Source: Planctomycetaceae bacterium (GTDB lineage: Bacteria > Planctomycetota > Planctomycetia > Pirellulales > UBA1268). From it: a stretch of 64,000 bases of DNA. The notes under the pieces are model-generated. The model worked only from the letters and a program-made list of their open reading frames with translations, did no database searches and was not told the origin of the DNA. Shown here piece by piece: positions 8,498 to 17,921 of this stretch. Numbering within the stretch: position 1 is the stretch's first letter; each line of letters starts with the position of its first letter. Position numbers and translations under genes: made by a program. The stretch spans positions 5,837 to 69,836 of the forward strand of contig CACORA010000009.1 of NCBI GenBank assembly GCA_902629495.1, given 5' to 3'.

Positions 8498-10420
8498 CTA
8501 CTTTGGTTTTCCGAGTGTTACACGAAGACGCACTTCTTGACCTCCTCGCTGAACAACCACGTCAACCAACTCATCTGCCTTATGCTTACGGAGAGCACTA
8601 TCGAAATCTTCAAGCCCTGTGATGGCACTGTCACCGAGACGAACAATGACATCTCCACCTTTCAGACCGCCCTTTGCTGCCGGAGAATCTTTTGCGACAC
8701 CGGTAATAGCATACCCGCCACCGGGCTTTCCAAAATCGGGGATACTCCCGAAGTATGGACGATCTCCTCCACCACCCGCGAACTGCCGTGATGCAACCTC
8801 AATGTAGGACGGCCTTGGTGACACCTCGGCAAGTTCCGCCACTGCCTCGGCCACAAGGCCAGCAATGCGAGCCATACCCTCATATTCGATCTTTTCAGGC
8901 GTATCTGTGGGACGATGGTAATCAGTATGAGACCCTGTAAACATATGTAATACCGGTATCTTCTTTGCGTAAAAACTCGAGTGATCACTCGGACCAAAAC
9001 CTCCCGGCTCTTTTGCAACATCAAAACCATGGGCTTCCACCAACCGATCAACTAATGCGTCAAACCCGTTTCCTGTCCCAGTGCCATGGATAATAAGTTT
9101 GTTCTCATTGAGGCGCCCAACCATGTCGAGATTCACCATCGCAACGGTATCAACAAGTGGCACCGCCGCATTTGCCGTGTAGTGCGCACTCCCAAGAAGG
9201 CCACGTTCTTCACCCGAAAAGGCTATGAAAACGATACTACGCGGAAATGGACTTTGACGCTTGAGGATACTAGCAACCTCGATCAACATCGCTGTCCCAC
9301 TTGCATTATCGTCAGCTCCGTGATGAATTGCTTTTTCACCAGGGGCAGCAGAGTTTTTGCCTCCATACCCGAGGTGATCAAAATGCGCTCCCAGAATAAT
9401 TGTTTCACGAGGATTAATTTTGGGGAAATCACCCGATGCCGGCCTTCCGACCCCGGGTAACATAGCAAGCACATTCTCCGACTGAGTCTCCGTCCGTTCA
9501 ATACTCGTGGAGCCTTGAATTCGCCAACCCCGTAGAACCTCACTTTGGGGTAAAAATGTTTCATCGATGGTCTTTTCAATAGCGTTAAGATTACGACCAA
9601 GCGATTCTTTAATCACACGATTGATGATCTCACGGCGAATGTGCAGAATTGGGATAGTGCGTTTCGCAGACCCATCCCCAGCTCTCGTAAATTTCATCAA
9701 CGTGTCTTCCGAACCGGTGTCGTTACAAAAAATGACTCCCCCGGCTTCATGCTCTGAAGCATTTGCAACCTTCCGAACAAGAGCAGCGTACCGTGAGGCC
9801 TGATTTCCTTCGAATACACTGTGTGGATTATCTTTTTGAGGCTCTTGCCGGACAACAATCACAGCAGCCCCTTTTGCAAGACTTGCATGAGGAGGATGTG
9901 ACGCAAGAGGTGCGTAGTCATCATACTTCTCTGCACGAGCAGTGATACCAAATCCTGCGAATACTAATGGAAGATCGAAGTCTCCTGACCCACCGACAGC
10001 CAGTGGGGTAAAATCCTTACCAAACTCAAGCTCAATAGTTGTTCTTGTACCATCATCACGCTGGGGACCAAGAATGCTGACCTGATTCTTTTGTGCATCA
10101 CCCAACTTCGCCTCAAGAGTCATCATAAAGGGCTGAAAGCTATCGACTTTTCCAATCTTTGACTCAAGGCCAAGCCTTTGGAATTGCTCTGCAATCCATT
10201 CAGAGGTCTGCCTGATTCCATCTGTGCCAGGCCCGCGTCCTTCACGTTCAGGAGCTGCAAGCCATCCAACAGACTCACGAAATCGCTGAATTCGCCCTTC
10301 CTGATCCGAAGCAACGCTTGGAGCTTTCCCATACACCACACTCAAACAGAAGAGCATTGATGCGGTAATCCATATCACGGAACGAAAAACCGGAAGACGG
10401 ACGGCAGCGGAGCAAAACAT
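8498..10420 (-). CDS. Exported M28 family metallopeptidase with PA and PDZ domains
   Basis: A signal peptide (FRSVIWITASMLFCLSVVYGKA) leads into a roughly 640-residue protein. The M28 co-catalytic di-zinc site is complete: GAHFDHLG (His), HHGADDNASGT (bridging Asp), SGEERGLLG (catalytic and ligand Glu), VNLDMVGR (Asp) and GSHTDYHRPTDTP (last His). A protease-associated-like region lies before it, around residues 130-260. The last 80 residues are a PDZ domain (GYAITGVAKDSPAAKGGL, then GGDVIVRLGD). It is probably a periplasmic or secreted aminopeptidase. The ATG at 10420 is preferred to an in-frame TTG at 10447; AAAGGA lies upstream but at a long spacing. It points the same way as ompH-lpxC but is separated from them by 250 bases that hold nothing I recognise. 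Confidence 0.92.
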   Translation of the reverse strand: MFCSAAVRLPVFRSVIWITASMLFCLSVVYGKAPSVASDQEGRIQRFRESVGWLAAPEREGRGPGTDGIRQTSEWIAEQFQRLGLESKIGKVDSFQPFMMTLEAKLGDAQKNQVSILGPQRDDGTRTTIELEFGKDFTPLAVGGSGDFDLPLVFAGFGITARAEKYDDYAPLASHPPHASLAKGAAVIVVRQEPQKDNPHSVFEGNQASRYAALVRKVANASEHEAGGVIFCNDTGSEDTLMKFTRAGDGSAKRTIPILHIRREIINRVIKESLGRNLNAIEKTIDETFLPQSEVLRGWRIQGSTSIERTETQSENVLAMLPGVGRPASGDFPKINPRETIILGAHFDHLGYGGKNSAAPGEKAIHHGADDNASGTAMLIEVASILKRQSPFPRSIVFIAFSGEERGLLGSAHYTANAAVPLVDTVAMVNLDMVGRLNENKLIIHGTGTGNGFDALVDRLVEAHGFDVAKEPGGFGPSDHSSFYAKKIPVLHMFTGSHTDYHRPTDTPEKIEYEGMARIAGLVAEAVAELAEVSPRPSYIEVASRQFAGGGGDRPYFGSIPDFGKPGGGYAITGVAKDSPAAKGGLKGGDVIVRLGDSAITGLEDFDSALRKHKADELVDVVVQRGGQEVRLRVTLGKPK

Positions 10421-10565
10421 ATCTATGAATATTCCTTTGGGCTTCAAACAAAAATTATTCTACACAACACGCTCCAAAGAGAAGCCTCTTTTCGGTCGAG
10501 GTCATCAAAGACAGAATACACAGGTGTAAGAAGTACAGCCCTAGAGTGTTTTCCGGAGATATTGA

Positions 10566-12260
10566 GTGCCGTCACTGCTTGTCATTAAAGGCCATGATTC
10601 TGGCGATCGCTATGACCTCAACTCACTCAAAGAGCCTTTGAGCATCGGACGCGAATCGGGGAACCTTGTTCAACTCAACGACAGTGAAGTATCAAGACGA
10701 CACGCTGAGATACGACGTGTTGACGACATATTGGTCATCACTGATCTAAAAAGTTCGAACGGAACATTTGTCAATAACAGCCGTATTGAACGAGCAGAAC
10801 TTGCGACTGGTGATCGAGTTCAGGTTGGCAGCACAGTGCTCGCGTATGTCATCGATGGCTCTGATGAGTCATCACTTCGCATGGTGAGTGTCGTAGCGCA
10901 TCAAGGCACATCTGACAATTCACGCATTGTACGTTCAATGGGTAACGCTGAAATAGATGCCGACTTCACACCCATGAGTGCTCATCATGACTGGCTGGCT
11001 CGAGCCCGTAGTAATGTTCAGGTTATGTATCGAACAGCTCTGGCCGCAAGTCACACCCTGGATATCGATGAGCTACTCGGCCGCATTCTTGAACTTGTCT
11101 TTGAGTGGGTAACTGCTGATCGTGGGTGTGTCATGCTCTTTGACACAGAGACCCGAGAACTCAAAACAAAAGCCCACCGTGATCGTAAAGGGAATGCCAC
11201 AACATCGATGGCAATTAGCAGAACAATACTTGACTATGTTTTAGAAAAACGTGAAGGGGTTCTGACAAGTGATGCGCAAGACGATGACCGTTTTGCCTCT
11301 GGCCATAGTATCGTCCGCACAGGAGTGCGTGAGGCAATTTGCGTACCCCTTCAGGGACGGTATGACACTGTTGGAGTCATTTATGTCGATACCATGGTTC
11401 CACTTGCAGAGGCGATGGAATCACGCAAGCGTCGATTCAGCGATGAGCACCTCAAACTCATGATCGCCATAGGACACCAGGCTGCTATGGCTGTTGAAGA
11501 TACGACATACTATTCCGCAATGGTACAATCTGAAAGACTGGCTGCCATTGGACAGACGATCGCGACGCTCTCACACCATATCAAGAATATTTTGCAGGGC
11601 ATACGGGGAGGAAGTTACCTTGTTGAAATGGGCCTTGAAAATGAAGACGTCCCGGTGCTTCATAAAGGATGGGATATTGTTCGTCGCAATCAGAATAAAA
11701 TCTCATCACTTGTCATGGACATGCTCTCCTTCAGCAAAGAGCGTGAACCTGATCCCGTTCCGACAAATTTTGTGTCGTTGATTGATGACATTCTTGAGAC
11801 TGTTCAGCAACGAATTGAAGAAGGATGTGTAACCGTACAGTGGGAGAAACCCGAGGATCTCCCACAACTCATTTTTGACCCCGAGGCAATGTCACGGGCG
11901 GTACTCAATGTCGTCTCAAATGCTCTCGATGCGGTTGAGGATTGCAGCGATCCATCCATTTCCCTAACGCTGCAATGCGATGAATCAGCAAAGAAGGTGC
12001 GACTTAGTATATCTGACAATGGCTCGGGAATGGATGCTGAAACCCTTGCCAATATTTTTGACCTCTTTGTTTCCACAAAGGGTGCGAAGGGCACTGGCCT
12101 CGGGCTTACGGTCAGCCGTAAAATTCTTCGGGAACACGGAGGTGACATCACAGCTGAAAGCATGCCGGGAAAGGGAAGTTCCTTTGTTCTCGAGTTTCCA
12201 CTGATCCAAGAAGACACCGAGGATGATCCTGGAACATTTACAGGCCCCGCAACGCCTTAA
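10566..12260 (+). CDS. Cytosolic FHA-GAF sensor histidine kinase
   Basis: Three domains are visible. An FHA domain (about residues 20-95; SIGRESGN, SRRHAE, SSNGTFVNN) should bind phosphothreonine. A GAF domain (about 160-310; DRGCVMLFD, REAICVPLQG, VGVIYVD) follows, then a histidine kinase core with the H box SHHIKNIL (likely phosphoacceptor H337), N box NVVSNALDA, G1 SDNGSGM and G2 GTGLGLTVS. There is no membrane segment, so it senses an internal signal or partner. No response regulator gene is adjacent. The GTG start has GGAG seven bases upstream. The last 23 bases overlap the convergent pseudouridine synthase gene. Kinases of this FHA-GAF-HK type occur in Planctomycetes and Myxococcota; the stimulus is unknown. 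Confidence 0.92.
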   Translation: MPSLLVIKGHDSGDRYDLNSLKEPLSIGRESGNLVQLNDSEVSRRHAEIRRVDDILVITDLKSSNGTFVNNSRIERAELATGDRVQVGSTVLAYVIDGSDESSLRMVSVVAHQGTSDNSRIVRSMGNAEIDADFTPMSAHHDWLARARSNVQVMYRTALAASHTLDIDELLGRILELVFEWVTADRGCVMLFDTETRELKTKAHRDRKGNATTSMAISRTILDYVLEKREGVLTSDAQDDDRFASGHSIVRTGVREAICVPLQGRYDTVGVIYVDTMVPLAEAMESRKRRFSDEHLKLMIAIGHQAAMAVEDTTYYSAMVQSERLAAIGQTIATLSHHIKNILQGIRGGSYLVEMGLENEDVPVLHKGWDIVRRNQNKISSLVMDMLSFSKEREPDPVPTNFVSLIDDILETVQQRIEEGCVTVQWEKPEDLPQLIFDPEAMSRAVLNVVSNALDAVEDCSDPSISLTLQCDESAKKVRLSISDNGSGMDAETLANIFDLFVSTKGAKGTGLGLTVSRKILREHGGDITAESMPGKGSSFVLEFPLIQEDTEDDPGTFTGPATP

Positions 12261-13224
12261 GCACTCGATCCATATCGGCAGGCATGGGGGCATTGAAGGC
12301 GACGGATTCCTGTGTGTGTGGGTGTATGATCTCAAGGGCAGAGGCATGAAGTGCCTGACGGCTGAGTAGGGGCGTTGCTTCCCCCTTTGAGTTTGGGGAC
12401 AAGCCCAAAAAAGAAGGTTCAAGAACCGTGCGACCTGAGTACAAACTATCACACAGTACTGGACAACCAATTGCTGCCATATGAACCCGAATCTGATGTG
12501 TTCGACCAGTACGTGGCGTCACCTTAACAATCGCTGCACCAGAAAAACGTTCAAGAACCTCAAAACGAGTTACTGCTTCACGACTGGTTGAGTGATCTCG
12601 ACGCACAGCCATTTTTTCTCGTTGATACGGATGAATTCCAATTGGCAAATTAATTTCATCACGATCGAGCTGTGGACATCCTTGAGTAATCGCCAAATAT
12701 GTTTTTTTGGTCGTCCTTTGCTCAAATTGTTTGGCAATCGCATGATGTGCTTCTTCATTTCTTGCAACGACAATCACACCACTTGTATCCCGATCTAATC
12801 GGTGAACGATACCTGGCCGAGTAGCACCTCCAGTCGTTGATAAACCAACTGTTGCTGAGCCAACATCTCTTTCAAGATGCCATTTCAGGGCACTGGCAAG
12901 AGTACCTTTCCAATTCCCTTTCGCAGGATGCACGACCATTCCCGCTGGCTTATTGACGACCGCTAGCCAGTCATCCTTGAACAGAAATTCGAGCGGGATG
13001 TCTTCGGCCTCAGGCCCTGCTCGGGGGGGTTCTGGCACGGTAAAACGAATCGTCGATCCATGCTTTAGTTTGGTTGAAGCACGGGCCTGAACACCATCAA
13101 TGCGAACTCCACCTTTATCGATAGCACGGGAAAGATATGAGCGACTTCTGTTGGAGAAACGTGTTGCAAGAAATTTATCTAAACGAATGCCCACGTCTTG
13201 TGAATCAACCACAAACGTCACCAC
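12238..13224 (-). CDS. RluA/RluD family 23S rRNA pseudouridine synthase
   Basis: An N-terminal S4 RNA-binding domain (RLDKFLATRFSNRSRSYLSRAI, here cited to I only as the start of the S4 helix) precedes a catalytic domain with the RluA-family motif GIVHRLDRDTSG. The Asp of RLD is the nucleophile that attacks uridine C1'. RTGRTHQIRVHMA is the conserved motif III. Of this family RluD-type enzymes modify helix 69 of 23S rRNA, but the exact target cannot be fixed from sequence. I chose a GTG at 13224 (EVVTFVVDSQD) because the longer frame from 13356 would run through the tail repeats of the upstream gene in another frame. That upstream gene stops 20 bases before, so the two are co-transcribed. Confidence 0.88.
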   Translation of the reverse strand: MVTFVVDSQDVGIRLDKFLATRFSNRSRSYLSRAIDKGGVRIDGVQARASTKLKHGSTIRFTVPEPPRAGPEAEDIPLEFLFKDDWLAVVNKPAGMVVHPAKGNWKGTLASALKWHLERDVGSATVGLSTTGGATRPGIVHRLDRDTSGVIVVARNEEAHHAIAKQFEQRTTKKTYLAITQGCPQLDRDEINLPIGIHPYQREKMAVRRDHSTSREAVTRFEVLERFSGAAIVKVTPRTGRTHQIRVHMAAIGCPVLCDSLYSGRTVLEPSFLGLSPNSKGEATPLLSRQALHASALEIIHPHTQESVAFNAPMPADMDRVLKALRGL

Positions 13225-13243
13225 TTCGCCAGTAGCCCACTCA

Positions 13244-14029
13244 TCAGGGTTCGCGTGATTTGGCACTGGCTTCGGCAGCCCCTTCGTCCTTGGCAGCCCC
13301 TTCGTCCTTGGCAGCCCCTTCGTCCTTGGCAGCTCCTTCGTCCTTGACCGAAACACCGGTTTGCGGATTATCTAAAGCGGCGTCTTCAGAGTTTTCAGCT
13401 CCCTCAACAGACGTCACAAATGACTGAGCTGAAAACCAATCGTACCACTGCTGCGTTCCCTTCAGGGTAAGGTCAGTCGCTCGAGTCTTTGCCAACCGAG
13501 AAAAGCCACTGTTTGTACTTTCAGTGGATACCACCTCATACCCTCGACGAGCATCCTCGAACTGACCAAGACTTTCTCTCGCTTTTGCCAGACCAAACGT
13601 GGCTCGTGTTGCCAAAAGACCTTGAGGACGCGAAGCCAACACCGATGAATATCCATCCACAGCTGACTGCAATCGCGCGCGGCCTTCCTCCTTATTTGAA
13701 AAAAGAAGATCTGTTCCTTCGTTCACAGCAAAATCAGCTAAAATCACCTCTGACCACTGAGATGCTGACGTTCCAGGATACCGAAAAATAACATCGTTGA
13801 GCGAATCAACAAGAAGAGGCTGACTGTCACTCGCGATAGCATCGAGAAATGCGTCCCAGCTCTGTGACCGCCCTGCTGATGTCTGGTTTGAAATAAGCAT
13901 CCAGGCAACAAGCAGAACCGCTACTCCGCCCACTCCCAGCAAAATAGCATTTGCATGAGGACGTAATCGATCCATGAAATCAAGTAGTTTTTCAACAAGC
14001 GCATTGTCCGGATCAATCTTTGGATCCAT
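13244..14029 (-). CDS. Membrane-anchored TPR-like protein with a KDEGAA-repeat tail
   Basis: An N-terminal cytosolic stretch (DPKIDPDNALVEKLLDFM) is followed by one transmembrane helix (AILLGVGGVAVLLVAWMLI) and a helical domain of about 150 residues with TPR-like spacing (ATRATFGLAKARESLGQFED). The layout resembles YfgM-like ancillary translocon or envelope proteins, a tentative comparison. The C-terminus has four exact or near-exact KDEGAA units encoded by an 18-base tandem repeat. The ATG at 14029 has AAGGAG 11 bases upstream and is preferred to 14173, which would add an unlikely Cys-rich N-terminus. It directly precedes the pseudouridine synthase gene. Function is unknown. Confidence 0.65.
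   Translation of the reverse strand: MDPKIDPDNALVEKLLDFMDRLRPHANAILLGVGGVAVLLVAWMLISNQTSAGRSQSWDAFLDAIASDSQPLLVDSLNDVIFRYPGTSASQWSEVILADFAVNEGTDLLFSNKEEGRARLQSAVDGYSSVLASRPQGLLATRATFGLAKARESLGQFEDARRGYEVVSTESTNSGFSRLAKTRATDLTLKGTQQWYDWFSAQSFVTSVEGAENSEDAALDNPQTGVSVKDEGAAKDEGAAKDEGAAKDEGAAEASAKSREP
13274..13345 (-). repeat. Four tandem 18-base units coding for KDEGAA
   Basis: Four back-to-back 18-base units (plus-strand unit GGCAGCCCCTTCGTCCTT) run from 13274 to 13345; three are identical and the fourth differs by one base (CCC to CTC). They encode the acidic/alanine tail of the membrane-anchored protein. Such a repeat can change copy number by slippage without breaking the frame, because the unit is a multiple of three. 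Confidence 0.95.
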
Positions 14030-14134
14030 CGGGTATGTATCTCCTTCGTGAAAAGCCAGACTGGAATAGAATCGTTCTTCCACCGCAAAGTCAACCCGGT
14101 TGTGCCGTGTGCTACATTTGGTCACAAATAAAGC

Positions 14135-16204
14135 ATGAACAAGAACGTTTCCCCAAACCTGAACGCAGCCCAATTAAAAGCTGTTTCTGCGCCAACAGGG
14201 CCCCTTTTAGTGCTGGCGGGAGCAGGAACGGGAAAAACCCGTGTGGTTATTTCCCGAATCGCACAGCTCGTGCAACGAGGGACCTGCCCCACTCGAATTC
14301 TTGCGGTCACCTTCACCAACCGCGCCGCGCGGGAAATGCTCAGCCGAGCCAATCAACTGTTGAAACGCAAGAAAGATGGACCAAAACCAGAAATCTCTAC
14401 GATTCACTCACTGTGCGTTCGCATCCTTCGTCGACATGCTTCGCGTTTAGGATATCCGGAGCGATTTATTATTATTGACAGGGGTGATCAGGAAGGTACT
14501 GCCCGAAAGGTACTCAAGGACCTGAGAGTGCCAGACGCGTCTCTGCGACCAGCTGATCTTCTGCAACGCGTCAGTCGTTGGAAAAGTGTTGGTGTTCGTC
14601 CAGCTGATGCTTCCTCGAATCTTTCAGCAGATGCGGATGAATCATGGGAACTGGCAGCTGCTGGATACCGTCGTTATCAGGAAGCACTCCGAGCTGTCGG
14701 AGCCATGGACTTTGATGACCTTCTTATCGCTGCTGATGAATTATTTACAACGCACGAGGACATCCGCCAGACGGAATCAAGTCGATTTGACCACATCCTT
14801 GTTGATGAATACCAAGATACGAGTGGCATACAAGAACGTATCTTAATGGCTTTAGCGCGTGATCATCAAAGTCTTTGTGTCGTTGGAGATGATGACCAAT
14901 CCATTTACGCATGGCGGGGAGCTCAGATCCATCACATTCTTGACTTTGCGCATCGTTGGCCAGATGCCACTGTTGTACGCCTTGAGGAAAACTACCGCTC
15001 AACACCAGAAATCATCAAGGCAGCCAATGCACTTATTACTCACAACTCCAAACGCCATGGCAAAACACTCGTGGCGAAGTCTCCAGCAGGAGTTCCTCCT
15101 ACAATCAATCAAGCACAAGACGAAGTAAACGAAGCGCAAGATGTTGTCAGTGAGGTTGAAAGTTTGCTGCGCGAAGGGGCAACGATCCCTGCTGAGACAG
15201 CAATCCTTGTGAGAACTGGCGAGCAAACACGAGTCTTCGAACAAGAACTGAGGCGGCGAGATATCCCTTACGAGTTAATCGGGAGCCGTTCATTTTTTGA
15301 TAGACGTGAGGTCAAGGACACCCTTGCCTTTTTGAGACTTATTATCGACCCTGATGATGACATGGCCTTATCCCGAATTGCCAATGTACCACCACGTGGA
15401 CTGAGTAGTCACACGATTGAAAAATGTCGAACTGCTGCTTCGATTGGCGGGCGGAGCCTTTGGCAGGAATTAAAGCACGCAAGCCAAAATAATGAACTGA
15501 CTCGTGCAGCAATGGGAGGAGCACATTCGCTTGAACAACTTGTGGCCCTTCGAGATCGCGCTGCAACAGTTGGTGCAGCCGAGACGCTGCGAATCGCCTT
15601 AGCTCAAACAGGTTACCAAAAATATCTTGAACGAATCTATGAAGATGACCTAAATGAAGCGGAGGCCCGTTGGCTTTGCGTAGAAGAGGTCGTGAATGCA
15701 TTAGCTCAGCATGAAAAAACACATCGTATTGCCAAGAACTGCAATGACTTTGTTCAACTTGCCAGACAATTTTTAGATGACCTTATTCTCGAAATCACGG
15801 AGGCAGAACGGCTCGAGAGTGATCAGGACAAGGGAAAAGGAAACAAACTCCGACTCATGACACTCCATGCCGCAAAAGGACTTGAATTTGACTGCGTCTG
15901 GATGGTGGGCATGGAAGAGGGACTCCTGCCACATGCCCGTTCCTTGAATGAAGGAATTCAAGCTGTTGATGAGGAACGCCGGTTGTGTTACGTCGGTGTC
16001 ACCCGAGCTAGAAAACGACTCTCGTTATCGCTGTGCCTTACGAGAATGAAGTGGGGAAAGACAAAGATGTGTCGTCCGAGTCGATTCCTCTATGAGTTGA
16101 CTGATCAAGCTGAAAAATTTGAGCCTTGTGACGATGACTCGGTGCATTCGTCATCGAAGTCGAAAGAAAAAGTGACGAGAAAGCGTGCTGTTCGACGACG
16201 CTAG
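14135..16204 (+). CDS. UvrD/PcrA/Rep family superfamily 1 DNA helicase
   Basis: The motifs of SF1A helicases occur in order: the Q motif region (NLNAAQLKAV), Walker A (AGAGTGKT), motif Ia (VTFTNRAAREM), Walker B (LVDEYQDT), motif III (VGDDDQSIYAWRGA), motif IV (EENYRST), motif V (MTLHAAKGLEFDCVW) and motif VI (CYVGVTRARKRL). It unwinds DNA 3' to 5' in repair or replication restart. At 689 residues it is slightly shorter than typical PcrA/UvrD; the tail after motif VI is a short basic stretch (KEKVTRKRAVRRR) and no Tudor-like extension is obvious. PcrA, UvrD and Rep cannot be separated from motifs alone. The gene is divergent from the TPR-like protein gene, about 105 bases away. Confidence 0.95.
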   Translation: MNKNVSPNLNAAQLKAVSAPTGPLLVLAGAGTGKTRVVISRIAQLVQRGTCPTRILAVTFTNRAAREMLSRANQLLKRKKDGPKPEISTIHSLCVRILRRHASRLGYPERFIIIDRGDQEGTARKVLKDLRVPDASLRPADLLQRVSRWKSVGVRPADASSNLSADADESWELAAAGYRRYQEALRAVGAMDFDDLLIAADELFTTHEDIRQTESSRFDHILVDEYQDTSGIQERILMALARDHQSLCVVGDDDQSIYAWRGAQIHHILDFAHRWPDATVVRLEENYRSTPEIIKAANALITHNSKRHGKTLVAKSPAGVPPTINQAQDEVNEAQDVVSEVESLLREGATIPAETAILVRTGEQTRVFEQELRRRDIPYELIGSRSFFDRREVKDTLAFLRLIIDPDDDMALSRIANVPPRGLSSHTIEKCRTAASIGGRSLWQELKHASQNNELTRAAMGGAHSLEQLVALRDRAATVGAAETLRIALAQTGYQKYLERIYEDDLNEAEARWLCVEEVVNALAQHEKTHRIAKNCNDFVQLARQFLDDLILEITEAERLESDQDKGKGNKLRLMTLHAAKGLEFDCVWMVGMEEGLLPHARSLNEGIQAVDEERRLCYVGVTRARKRLSLSLCLTRMKWGKTKMCRPSRFLYELTDQAEKFEPCDDDSVHSSSKSKEKVTRKRAVRRR

Positions 16205-16232
16205 AACGTATGAACTGCACTGCGGCACACCG

Positions 16233-17918
16233 TCACCCACGCAGGACAGACGGCATCATGCGGAGAAGGGGCATCACACCACTGCGATTTTTTCCAACAG
16301 CAGCATACAGATCAACCATGCGATGGAAGATAAAATTGCTTCGAGTGTGCCACGGAAACCAAGGAGGTCGTATTCTGGAAACAAGTGGCCCACGGACGAT
16401 TGAGTTATGGATGAGCGGAAACAGAAATGGATCATGGACAAAACCAATGCCGCTCTTGGGTTCCGATCGCGTTCCCCCAGAATGGCCTCCCCATGGCACA
16501 GCACCCATTGAATACGCAATCGCGGACCAGCAGTTTTGTGCGACCACACCAAACGGTAAGTGCTCAAGAAGCAAATTCGCTCGAGCAGCGTCCCAAGAAG
16601 AAAGAAACTGTGGAACGGTAACACTTGCAGCCAATGATCCCGGAAGCCTTCGAGCAAGGGCCATCGATTTCAAACAAAAATCTTCCGTGCTCGTGGCATC
16701 CAACGTCACCTCATCAGCCACCGGAACAAACCATTCACGAGCATTCCAGGAACCATCGTTCTCTCCTGTGACACATTTTCGAAAGACGCACGGCAGAAGT
16801 CCATCGTGAGGAAGAACCTGACCCGAGGCCTGCTCCCATGTTTCAGCAGATCCAGGAAACCACGCTGGACGTCGCGGAAGATTTTGCAAACGAAATGAGA
16901 TTCGATCAAGAAAAGCATTCCGCTGTTCCCATTGACGGCATGTCACTACCAACTTCGTAGCAATGCAATTGAACGATGTATTATTTGCAATAGAGGCAGC
17001 AATGAGATCTGCCTGAAAATACAGTTGTTTTGTTGTGTACCTGCCTGGCAATACGAACCAGGGCGTCACATTGCCAAGCTCACATGTGAGAGGTTTTGTT
17101 GTTTTTGCTGCTACTGATTCGAATGCCTGATGACCACCGGTCAAGTGCACATGTGTGATATCCTCTGCGCGGAGGAGTTGCTCAGCCAAATCTTTGCCAC
17201 CGACAACAAACGAGATGAGCCCGGCATCAACCAATGGTGCAACTGCCTGCTGCAAAACATCAGCCAACGGTTCATGCATCGGATGAAGTTTTACGAGCGC
17301 TGATCGACCATATTCGAATACTTGACAGAGTGCATCAGCAACAGAGAGCCCTGTCACATTGCCTGCACCGAGCACAAGTGTGACTCCTCCACGTTGCGGC
17401 CTGGTCATACACTCCTGCCTCCAGTTTTCCATGAATGCAGAATGTCCTCCAGGATTTGTACAACGAACGGTTGCGCTATGACCATGGTAGATAAAAGGGT
17501 CAAATAAGCCCCGTGCAGGAACAACATCAATCTCCACAAGACTTGTTGCATCATTGCCACTGTTTTGATGGGCAATTCTCACCCCCTCTCGTAGACGAGG
17601 TACTCCATGCACTGAAATATCATTAAGAGAATGTGCCGAGAGCAAAAGAAGTCGCAATGTCGTCAACGGTCCTGTCGCCAATTCTTCAGCACCTGCAACG
17701 TCCTCATGCGATGCACCATGAGCCTGCTTCATCTGCACAGCAGCATTCACCCAGTCCGGTGCAGCGGACGCAACGCTCTGCACAGTCTCCAAAGCCAGCC
17801 GTGCCCACTCTGACAGAGATGTCGAAACGTGACGTCTGCTATTTTTGGCCAGATTATCAATGCGTTGAACAACCGATGATTGCATATTCATAAGACCAGA
17901 TGAACTCGTATGTTTCAT
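16233..17918 (-). CDS. Divergent aldehyde dehydrogenase superfamily protein
   Basis: The 561-residue protein carries the ALDH fold landmarks in altered form. GAGNVTGLSVADAL stands in the cofactor domain, LTGG in the position of the FTGS motif, CELGNVTPWFVLPG in place of the ELGGK motif, and NNTSFNCIATKLVV in place of the GQxC motif. The catalytic Cys and general-base Glu are thus both kept, so activity is plausible. The C-terminal 150 residues (for example WGGHSGGT, then PFLFPLIHNSIVRG) are unlike classical ALDHs but recall a group of long actinobacterial and planctomycete ALDH-like proteins. It begins 3 bases after mnmE ends and is the last gene of a yidC-mnmE operon, an unusual neighbour. 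The substrate is unknown. Confidence 0.8.
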   Translation of the reverse strand: MKHTSSSGLMNMQSSVVQRIDNLAKNSRRHVSTSLSEWARLALETVQSVASAAPDWVNAAVQMKQAHGASHEDVAGAEELATGPLTTLRLLLLSAHSLNDISVHGVPRLREGVRIAHQNSGNDATSLVEIDVVPARGLFDPFIYHGHSATVRCTNPGGHSAFMENWRQECMTRPQRGGVTLVLGAGNVTGLSVADALCQVFEYGRSALVKLHPMHEPLADVLQQAVAPLVDAGLISFVVGGKDLAEQLLRAEDITHVHLTGGHQAFESVAAKTTKPLTCELGNVTPWFVLPGRYTTKQLYFQADLIAASIANNTSFNCIATKLVVTCRQWEQRNAFLDRISFRLQNLPRRPAWFPGSAETWEQASGQVLPHDGLLPCVFRKCVTGENDGSWNAREWFVPVADEVTLDATSTEDFCLKSMALARRLPGSLAASVTVPQFLSSWDAARANLLLEHLPFGVVAQNCWSAIAYSMGAVPWGGHSGGTRSEPKSGIGFVHDPFLFPLIHNSIVRGPLVSRIRPPWFPWHTRSNFIFHRMVDLYAAVGKNRSGVMPLLRMMPSVLRG

Positions 17919-17921
17919 ATA

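Noticed and set aside
13224..13356. N-terminal extension of the pseudouridine synthase from 13356 (RTKGLP repeats).
   Set aside because: The extension is the other-frame reading of the 18-base repeat in the upstream gene and would precede the S4 domain by about 45 residues of low complexity; homology begins after 13224.
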